Shown in pieces: positions 1 through 6,401 of a stretch of 64,000 nt of DNA; positions within the stretch are counted from its first letter, which is position 1; every line of letters begins with the position of its first letter. Source of the DNA: Halarcobacter sp. (lineage in GTDB: Bacteria > Campylobacterota > Campylobacteria > Campylobacterales > Arcobacteraceae). The translations under genes and the position numbers were made by a program. The stretch lies in contig NZ_OY780939.1 of assembly GCF_963675975.1 (NCBI RefSeq), positions 3,205,700 to 3,269,699 of the forward strand, in the 5' to 3' direction. Under the pieces are notes generated by a model. That model was not told where the DNA came from. It searched no databases and saw nothing but the letters and a program-made list of their open reading frames with translations.

Positions 1-136
1 CTGTAATTATTCTACTTTTTTCAGCTAAATAACCATCTTTACATAAGTGATAAAGAGCTGGCATTAGTTTCCTAAACGCCAAATCTCCATGACCACCAAA
101 CAGAACGAAATCGCATAAATTGTTTTTTGTACTCAT
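1..136 (-). CDS. zwf: Glucose-6-phosphate 1-dehydrogenase, N-terminal part (cut by window edge)
   Basis: Only the first 45 codons lie in the window. The reading frame begins MSTKNNLCDFVLFGGHGDLA, followed by RKLMPALY. The GGHGDLA stretch is the NADP-binding loop of Zwf (usual form GATGDLA), and RKLxPALY is the next conserved block. The enzyme oxidises glucose-6-phosphate to 6-phosphogluconolactone and yields NADPH. It follows galU by 55 bp on the same strand and is probably the last gene of the glucosylglycerate operon seen here. The start ATG is preceded by an AAAGTGAAAA stretch, a weak ribosome site. Confidence 0.8.
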   Translation of the reverse strand, partial: MSTKNNLCDFVLFGGHGDLAFRKLMPALYHLCKDGYLAEKSRIIT

Positions 137-191
137 AATTTTTCACTTTTTTATATTTAACTGATTATAAAGAATAAAAGTTACATTTTGA

Positions 192-1037
192 TTATTTTTT
201 TTCTGCTTTTTTCTCTAAATCATAAAAATAGTTTGTGGCTTCAACAAAACCTTCAACAGAACCACAGTCAAACCTTTGTCCTTTGAATTTATATGCTAAA
301 ACCATACCTTTTTTTGCTTGATCACATAAGGAATCAGTAATTTGTAATTCCCCATTTTTACCAGGTTTAGTTTTTTCTATCACTTCAAAAATATCAGGAG
401 TTAAAATATATCTTCCAATAACAGCTAGGTTTGAAGGGGCTTTATCATTATCTGGCTTTTCAACCATATTAGAAACCATATAAACTCCATCTTCCATAGG
501 TCTACCTTCAATAACACCATATTTATGAACATCCTCTTTTGGAACTTCCATACAAGCAACAATACAACATTTATATTTTTCATATAGTTTTACCATTTGA
601 GTTAATATTCCATCACCTTTTGGATTTACACATAGGTCATCTGCTAAAATTACAGCAAAAGGATTATTATCACCAACTAATACTTTTCCTTTATAAATAG
701 CATCACCTAAACCTTTCATCTCATTTTGTCTAGTATATGTAAAGGTACACTTATCAATAATATTTCTAATATCAGCTAACATTTTCTCTTTTGAAGAACC
801 TTGAATCTGATGTTCAAGTTCATATGATATATCAAAATGGTCTGTGATTGCTCTTTTTCCACGTCCAGTAATTACTGACATAACATCACAACCTGCTTCC
901 ATAGCTTCTTCAACACCATACTGAATTAATGGTTTAGTTAAAATTGGTAACATCTCTTTTGGCATTGCTTTTGTTGCTGGTAAAAACCTTGTGCCATAAC
1001 CTGCTGCTGGGAATAAACATTTTTTTATCATTTTCAC
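192..1037 (-). CDS. galU: UTP--glucose-1-phosphate uridylyltransferase
   Basis: 281 aa, the usual length for GalU. The nucleotidyltransferase signature FPAAGYGTRFLPATKAMPKE occupies residues 9-28, and a VEKP motif sits in the second half. The enzyme makes UDP-glucose from glucose-1-phosphate and UTP in the cytoplasm. The gene lies 12 bp downstream of the GH13_18 phosphorylase. That phosphorylase would release glucose-1-phosphate, and the synthase two genes upstream would use UDP-glucose, so GalU closes the loop between them. It also serves envelope polysaccharide synthesis in general. The family assignment is firm; the dedicated role is inferred from context. Confidence 0.95.
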   Translation of the reverse strand: MKMIKKCLFPAAGYGTRFLPATKAMPKEMLPILTKPLIQYGVEEAMEAGCDVMSVITGRGKRAITDHFDISYELEHQIQGSSKEKMLADIRNIIDKCTFTYTRQNEMKGLGDAIYKGKVLVGDNNPFAVILADDLCVNPKGDGILTQMVKLYEKYKCCIVACMEVPKEDVHKYGVIEGRPMEDGVYMVSNMVEKPDNDKAPSNLAVIGRYILTPDIFEVIEKTKPGKNGELQITDSLCDQAKKGMVLAYKFKGQRFDCGSVEGFVEATNYFYDLEKKAEKK

Positions 1038-1049
1038 TTCTCCTTAATT

Positions 1050-2789
1050 TTAAAGTCTACCTTTAAGCCACATAATCTGATATGGCCCAAGTGTAATCTC
1101 TTTTGTTTCTTTATATTCTTTAGTATTTGAAATAGTACAATTTGAAGTTAATATATCACATAATGAACCTTCAATATTATCTGGAATTGTACACGATACT
1201 GTTTCATTTGAAAAATTATGTATTGCTAAAATTCTCTCAACACCATCTTTACAATGTTGATCAACGGCAAAAACTCTTTCATCTAAATCTAAAAATTCAA
1301 ATTTACCAAAAGGGTTAAATGCTTTTTCATTTATTCTAATAGAAATCAATCTTTTATATGAATCTAACATTCTTTTTGCCAAAGTTCCTTGTGTTGTTAT
1401 CTCATTTTCCAACCAATCCATATTGTATTTTTCTCTGTTAATTGCTCTATTTATACCTGAATGCTTAACACCTTCATGGTAATTTCTAGAACCCACAAGA
1501 GAATGGAAATATATCCCTGGTACTCCTGGCATAACCAATACTGTTGCTTGAGAAACTAACATTCTTTTAAATCTTGTATTATCATCTTCATCAGGATGAG
1601 TTAAAGCATCTATATAACTACAATTTAATTCATATGGAGATTTACTTCCATCTGGCTCTGCTCTATATGAAACTAATCCTCCATGCTCTTTTACTCTTTT
1701 AACTAAATAATCAACTTCTTCATCTTCTAAAATACCTTTTATAGGTCTTAACCCGATACCATCATGACTTGCTGTAAAGTTAAAGAAACATACTTTATCA
1801 CTTGGAAGAGTTAAAGTCTTAGCCCATGAAGTTAAAGTTTTAGTATTACCATTTAATAGTGAATGAACTAACAATGGTGGTAAAGCGAAATTATAAACCA
1901 TTTGTGCTTCATCATCCCCACTACCAAAATAAGAAACATTTTCATGGTGAGGAACATTTGTTTCAGTAATAATGATTACTTCAGGTGCAACTTCGTGTAG
2001 AACCTCTCTCATAAGTTGTATTAACTCATGAGTTTGTGGTAAATGTACGCAAGGTGTGCCTAACTCTTTCCAAATAAAAGCAATAGCATCCAGTCTAATT
2101 AGTGTTGCCCCTTTTTCAATATAATAAAAAAGACAGTCAAGTACATTTCTTAATACTCTGTGACTTTTATAATTTAAATCAACTTGGTCTTTACTAAAAG
2201 TTGTCCAGATATGTCTGATTCTTCCTTCGTCATCTGTAAATTCACTTAAAAGAGGGCTTGCTCTTGGTCTTGTAACTTCACTTAAATCAATTGAGGGATC
2301 AACTTCTATAAAATAATCTTGAAAATATTTATCTCCTGATAAATAAGCTTTAAACCAATCAGAAAATTGCGACACATGATTAATAACCCCATCAACCATA
2401 AGTCTGTAATCCCCTGAAATACTCTCAATTTCTCTCCATGATCCCATATGTGGATCAACTGCATTATAACTTACAACTGAAAACCCATCATCAGATGAAG
2501 ATGGATAAAAAGGTAATATATGAATTGAATTAATAACACCTTTTAAATGTTTATCCATAAACTCTTTTAAAGTTTGAATTGAAGCTTCATGATGTCTATT
2601 AACTTGATCCCCATAAGTGATAAGAATAATATCTTTCTCACTTAAGTGATACTCTTTTGAAATAATTCTTTGTTTATATTTAAATATTAAATCAATAATA
2701 CTATTAACTGCTCTTTCGGCAATATCTGGGGGATAAAGTTTATAAATCCTTTTATTTATTGTATGATCTGGGTCTGATATGTGTTTCAT
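1050..2789 (-). CDS. GH13_18 sugar phosphorylase, probable glucosylglycerate phosphorylase
   Basis: 579 aa, GH13 alpha-amylase fold. Visible catalytic residues are the nucleophile D234 in RLDAIAFIW, the acid/base E276 in ITETNVP and the stabiliser D343 in SHDGIG. Subfamily GH13_18 holds sucrose, sucrose-6-phosphate, glucosylglycerol and glucosylglycerate phosphorylases. Sucrose phosphorylases are near 500 aa, whereas glucosylglycerate phosphorylases (E. coli YcjM type) are about 560-580 aa, which fits here. The gene abuts a glucosyl-3-phosphoglycerate synthase (adjacent bases) and lies near a glycerate kinase. The inferred reaction is glucosylglycerate + Pi to glucose-1-phosphate + D-glycerate. 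Sucrose as substrate cannot be excluded from sequence alone. Confidence 0.8.
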   Translation of the reverse strand: MKHISDPDHTINKRIYKLYPPDIAERAVNSIIDLIFKYKQRIISKEYHLSEKDIILITYGDQVNRHHEASIQTLKEFMDKHLKGVINSIHILPFYPSSSDDGFSVVSYNAVDPHMGSWREIESISGDYRLMVDGVINHVSQFSDWFKAYLSGDKYFQDYFIEVDPSIDLSEVTRPRASPLLSEFTDDEGRIRHIWTTFSKDQVDLNYKSHRVLRNVLDCLFYYIEKGATLIRLDAIAFIWKELGTPCVHLPQTHELIQLMREVLHEVAPEVIIITETNVPHHENVSYFGSGDDEAQMVYNFALPPLLVHSLLNGNTKTLTSWAKTLTLPSDKVCFFNFTASHDGIGLRPIKGILEDEEVDYLVKRVKEHGGLVSYRAEPDGSKSPYELNCSYIDALTHPDEDDNTRFKRMLVSQATVLVMPGVPGIYFHSLVGSRNYHEGVKHSGINRAINREKYNMDWLENEITTQGTLAKRMLDSYKRLISIRINEKAFNPFGKFEFLDLDERVFAVDQHCKDGVERILAIHNFSNETVSCTIPDNIEGSLCDILTSNCTISNTKEYKETKEITLGPYQIMWLKGRL

Positions 2790-4001
2790 TTATTCATTAT
2801 CCTTTCTAACATACTCGTTAAATTTGTATGAAAAGTCAGACATAACAGATCTAACAGTTGTCCAAGAAGATAATGAAGGGATACCCATAGGGTCTTCATA
2901 AAACTCTTGTGCAGCTTCTTTAATAGCAACTTGGAAAGCTTCTACTGCTTTTATCTCTTTTTCTCTGTTATATTCTAAGCCATTTAGTTTACTAAGTGCG
3001 TTATATTTTGATATTTCAAATCTAGATTCTTGGAAATATGTTGCAAGTAGTGTTTTAAAAGAACTTTGTGAAAAAACAACGCCCTCTTGAGCTAAAACTC
3101 TAAATAAAGTTTTTGCAATATCATTCGCCATTTTATATATTCCACCACCTGTTTCTTGACTTCCCAACTCTTGATGTTTATGTTCATATGATTCTAAAAT
3201 CTGAGTTTGACAAATTCTTCTGTTTGAAGTATTTTTATAAACCTCACTTAAAGTTGATACTTCAAGTCCCCAAGTTGGTGAGATACCAATACCTCTTCCA
3301 AGTGATCTTATAAATGAAAACTCACCAGATAAGGCATATCTGAAACTTTCCATATATTCTAAATACCTATTTGAACCATAAACTTTTGCCAAAGAATTGA
3401 TAAGCGGAGTATATAGTAATCTTGTTGCTCTACCATGTAGTTTATTTGTTACTCTTGAATAATAACCTTTGTTAAATTCAAAATCTAATGCAGGGTGTAC
3501 AATTGGATAAAATAATCTTGCAGGTATTTCTCTACTATAATTTACAATATCACAATCATGTAAAGCAAAAGCATATGCATCTTTGTCTGCTAAACCATAA
3601 CCCATCATTGTCCATACGTTTCTTCCTTTCCCCGGAGTATCAAGACCTGGGAATCCTTCAACAGTCATATCTTTATAAAGTTCTTTTATTCTTGGACCAT
3701 CATTCCATAAAACATCAACTTTACAAGGAAGCACAGACATAAGCTCTTTAACCTCTTCAAATTGTTCTTTTGTAGCTTTATCTAGGCCTAAAATAATTTT
3801 ATAAAGATATTTTACCTCTTTTAACTCTTCTATTATTTTATGCATAGCAGGAGTTTCAAATTCTGAATATAATGCAGGTAAAAGAAGTACCATTTTTCTT
3901 CTTTCGCTAAACTCTTCAAGTTCTTTTTCTATATCCTCTAAACTTCTATTACCAACATTTTGAAGTGTTGTTATAACTCCATTTTGAAAAAAATCTGACA
4001 T
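2790..4001 (-). CDS. gpgS: Glucosyl-3-phosphoglycerate synthase (GT81-like)
   Basis: 403 aa, GT-A glycosyltransferase. The metal-binding DCD motif is at residues 149-151 (ALHDCDIV), and the GKGRNVWTMMGYG block at 124-136 resembles the GpgS/MpgS family. The length matches the longer GpgS type (about 400 aa) rather than the ~320 aa mycobacterial type. It should transfer glucose from a nucleotide sugar to 3-phosphoglycerate, giving glucosyl-3-phosphoglycerate, a precursor of the compatible solute glucosylglycerate. Its stop is 1 bp from the start of the glycosidase-family gene. A mannosyl donor is possible, but GalU in the operon favours UDP-glucose. Confidence 0.78.
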   Translation of the reverse strand: MSDFFQNGVITTLQNVGNRSLEDIEKELEEFSERRKMVLLLPALYSEFETPAMHKIIEELKEVKYLYKIILGLDKATKEQFEEVKELMSVLPCKVDVLWNDGPRIKELYKDMTVEGFPGLDTPGKGRNVWTMMGYGLADKDAYAFALHDCDIVNYSREIPARLFYPIVHPALDFEFNKGYYSRVTNKLHGRATRLLYTPLINSLAKVYGSNRYLEYMESFRYALSGEFSFIRSLGRGIGISPTWGLEVSTLSEVYKNTSNRRICQTQILESYEHKHQELGSQETGGGIYKMANDIAKTLFRVLAQEGVVFSQSSFKTLLATYFQESRFEISKYNALSKLNGLEYNREKEIKAVEAFQVAIKEAAQEFYEDPMGIPSLSSWTTVRSVMSDFSYKFNEYVRKDNE

Positions 4002-4002
4002 T

Positions 4003-5166
4003 CTACTCTTCTCCTTTTTTTAGTACTATAATAAAATCCATTACATTTGTGCCTGTTATTCCTGTGACAAAATCATATCCCACTTTTTTAAAGAAGGTAT
4101 TACTATCACTATTATCTAAAAACTCATTTGGATTTAGATTTAATTTTTTAATTTTTTTATGAAGTTCAAAATCTACAAATGCTCCAGTTGCATCTGAACG
4201 ACCATCAATACCATCACTTCCAGCACTTAAAATAGAAATATTTTTATCTATGCTATCATTTATAAAAAGTCTTAAAGCAAGTTCTTGATTTCTTCCTCCG
4301 TATCCATTTTTTGATTTAACTGTAGTTGTAGTTTCTCCCCCAAATAAAAGCACAAATTTTTTATATTTTTTATCATATTCTTTGATTTTTTTACTTATAT
4401 AAGAACATGCTTTTTCTGAGTCTTTTGCTAAAGTTGTTGTAATAATATCAACTTTTTCAAATGAATTTTTACAATATTTTTTTGCTTCTTTTAATGCAAT
4501 TTTATTGTTTCCAACTAAATGATGTTTAAACTTTCCATTATTCATTGGAGCTGAGCCAATTATATTTAAATCATCACCTATTACATCACTTAAAACTAAG
4601 ACTTTCCCTTTAGCTTTAAAATTATTAGCTAACTTTCCACCTTTTATTTGTGAAATAGATTTTCTTATAGTATTTAATGCTTTTATATCAATACCCGAAG
4701 TTAATAAAGCAGATGAACCTTTTATAAAATCTTCTAAAGATAAACCCTCAATTGGTTTTTCTATCATCGCAGAAGCACCACCTGATAATAAAAATATAAA
4801 ATAATCATTTTTATTTAATTGTGAACTTTTTTCAAATAAAAGATTTGCAGCCTTTTCACTTTTTTTAGTTACTTCTGGATGAGTTGAAGTAAAATGTGTT
4901 AGATGTTTTAATTTCCCTTTTGTAGTAGAAACAACTACTCCCCCTGAAATTTTTTCACCAATAATCTTTTCACACTCTTTAGCCATTGCATATGCTGCTT
5001 TTCCAACCCCAAAGATATACAAATTATCTATTTTTTTTAAGTTAACAGTTTCATCTACAACTTTTAATATATCTTTTTTTAAAGAGATATTATCTTGAAT
5101 AATAGAATCTGCTTGTACTTTTTTTAAAGCCTTATAATATATTTTTTCTAATTCTTCTTTATACAT
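4003..5166 (-). CDS. Glycerate kinase, DUF4147/MOFRL family
   Basis: 387 aa, somewhat shorter than typical members (about 420-440 aa). Family landmarks are GVGKAA (53-58), LSGGASA (127-133), SDVIGDDLNIIGSAP (193-207), GGRNQELA (291-298) and GSDGIDGRSDATGA (317-330) in the C-terminal MOFRL domain. These kinases usually phosphorylate D-glycerate to 2-phosphoglycerate. In this operon it would rescue the glycerate released by the glucosylglycerate phosphorylase and return it to glycolysis. It overlaps the upstream phosphatase gene by 8 bp, so translation is probably coupled. Confidence 0.88.
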   Translation of the reverse strand: MYKEELEKIYYKALKKVQADSIIQDNISLKKDILKVVDETVNLKKIDNLYIFGVGKAAYAMAKECEKIIGEKISGGVVVSTTKGKLKHLTHFTSTHPEVTKKSEKAANLLFEKSSQLNKNDYFIFLLSGGASAMIEKPIEGLSLEDFIKGSSALLTSGIDIKALNTIRKSISQIKGGKLANNFKAKGKVLVLSDVIGDDLNIIGSAPMNNGKFKHHLVGNNKIALKEAKKYCKNSFEKVDIITTTLAKDSEKACSYISKKIKEYDKKYKKFVLLFGGETTTTVKSKNGYGGRNQELALRLFINDSIDKNISILSAGSDGIDGRSDATGAFVDFELHKKIKKLNLNPNEFLDNSDSNTFFKKVGYDFVTGITGTNVMDFIIVLKKGEE

Positions 5167-5953
5167 TTTTTAGTACCATCTCATTCCAGCCTTTCGAACC
5201 TTGATAAGTCGATTTTTGCTGATTATTTCCAAAATATTCTACATAATCATTTTTATGATTTTTTATTATAACTGCTTTTTTTACATTTTCAAACATTGCA
5301 ATATCATTTTGACCATCACCTAAGCCAATTGAATCAATTTTTACACCATACAAATCTTCAAAAATTTCTATTGCCTTTTTTACAGCTAAACCTTTATCTT
5401 GATATTTTCCAATTAGATGGTAAAAACGTCCACCTTTTGTTATCTTAATGTCATAATTTGAAGCTATATTTTGTAATTTTTCAATCAGTGAATCATCTTC
5501 AATTAAAAAAGGCTCGGTAAAATCTCTTTTTTTAGACAAAATAGCGCTTTGCTTGTCAAGTCCTGTATATTTTATAAGCTCATCAATACTCATTTCACTA
5601 AAACCTAACATTCCAAACTCTTTTTTATACTTATTATAAAACTCTAAAATTTTGCCATATGTTAAACCTAATTGATAAAGATAATAGTCGTCTAATTGGT
5701 CTAAAAAAGATAGATTAAAGTTTTGATAGTTTTTTGGGAAAAATATTGCAGCACCATTTTCTATAATAAAAGGTTCGGTAATTCCCACTTTTTCTTGAAG
5801 TTTTTCAACCTCAACTCTAGTTTTACTTGTAGTAAACACAATAGGAATCTTTTTACTTTTTAAAAGCTCAATTGATTCTTCTGCCTCAGCAAAAGAATAA
5901 TTATCATGATTTAAAAAAGTTCCATCCAAATCTGTAAATATTACTGTTTTCAT
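5159..5953 (-). CDS. Glucosyl-/mannosyl-3-phosphoglycerate phosphatase (HAD-IIB, MpgP family)
   Basis: 264 aa HAD phosphatase. Motif I DLDGT is at residues 8-12 with nucleophile D8, and motif IV GDGQND is at 212-217. GGRFYHLIG (174-182) resembles the substrate region of mannosyl-3-phosphoglycerate phosphatases. It should remove the phosphate from glucosyl-3-phosphoglycerate made by the downstream synthase, giving glucosylglycerate. It is the first gene of the operon, and a putative promoter and a 19-bp palindrome lie just upstream. The choice of glucosyl over mannosyl substrate rests on the neighbouring GalU and phosphorylase. Confidence 0.82.
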   Translation of the reverse strand: MKTVIFTDLDGTFLNHDNYSFAEAEESIELLKSKKIPIVFTTSKTRVEVEKLQEKVGITEPFIIENGAAIFFPKNYQNFNLSFLDQLDDYYLYQLGLTYGKILEFYNKYKKEFGMLGFSEMSIDELIKYTGLDKQSAILSKKRDFTEPFLIEDDSLIEKLQNIASNYDIKITKGGRFYHLIGKYQDKGLAVKKAIEIFEDLYGVKIDSIGLGDGQNDIAMFENVKKAVIIKNHKNDYVEYFGNNQQKSTYQGSKGWNEMVLKNV

Positions 5954-5980
5954 AATTTATTGTATCATTTTATAATCAAT

Positions 5981-5986
5981 AGTATA
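5981..5986 (-). promoter_or_regulatory. Putative -10 box of the glucosylglycerate operon
   Basis: On the minus strand this reads TATACT, 28-33 bases upstream of the phosphatase start codon. A leader of about 20 bases would result. No convincing -35 is seen, which is common in Campylobacterota. The adjacent palindrome at 5995-6013 would cover the -20 to -40 region. Confidence 0.35.
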
Positions 5987-5994
5987 AATTTTAT

Positions 5995-6013
5995 ATGTAT
6001 ATTCAATATACAT
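5995..6013. promoter_or_regulatory. Perfect 19-bp palindrome, candidate operator
   Basis: The sequence is ATGTATATT-C-AATATACAT, two perfect 9-bp arms around one central base. It sits in the 144-bp gap between the divergent glucosylglycerate operon and the small membrane protein gene. The dyad overlaps the presumed -35 region of the operon. A dimeric helix-turn-helix regulator is a reasonable guess, but no regulator gene is adjacent. AT-rich DNA gives short palindromes by chance; 9+9 perfect arms at a promoter are less expected. Confidence 0.4.
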
Positions 6014-6072
6014 TAGCAAATTTTTTATTAAAAAAAATTGTATTGCTGTATTTTAAGATAATTTTATTACAA

Positions 6073-6078
6073 TATAAT
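6073..6078 (+). promoter_or_regulatory. Putative -10 box (TATAAT) of small membrane protein gene
   Basis: A perfect TATAAT lies 20 bases upstream of the ATG at 6098, followed by a good ribosome site AAAGGAG at 6087-6093. No clear -35 hexamer is seen. Confidence 0.45.
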
Positions 6079-6097
6079 ACTAAATAAAAGGAGACTT

Positions 6098-6400
6098 ATG
6101 GTACCAGAATATGAAAAAATTATTGTATTAATTATAGTTTTATTAGCATCATTTTTAACATGGAAGATGGTAAAAGACTTTTATATAACAAAATTTCATA
6201 GTATTTTTGCACATCTAATTGCAATAATAACTGCATCATTTATGTTATTGTCTAGTATGTTTTTGTTTATGCCCAAAAATTATCAAAGAGGTGTAACAGC
6301 TGAAGTTGAATTAAATTTCTTATCTGTTGCAACGGTTATTGCAATGCTTGCAATACTTTATCTATTTTTTAAATATATGCCAGACAATAAGAAAAAATAG
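6098..6400 (+). CDS. Small integral membrane protein of unknown function
   Basis: 100 aa, not recognised. Three hydrophobic segments are visible: about residues 8-22, 36-58 (a run including LIAIITASFMLLSSMFLFM) and 73-92, with a short charged C-terminus (PDNKKK). The start is supported by AAAGGAG seven bases upstream and a TATAAT box. It is transcribed divergently from the glucosylglycerate operon and ends 1 bp before the convergent GGDEF-EAL gene. No catalytic motif is seen. Confidence 0.7.
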   Translation: MVPEYEKIIVLIIVLLASFLTWKMVKDFYITKFHSIFAHLIAIITASFMLLSSMFLFMPKNYQRGVTAEVELNFLSVATVIAMLAILYLFFKYMPDNKKK

Positions 6401-6401
6401 T

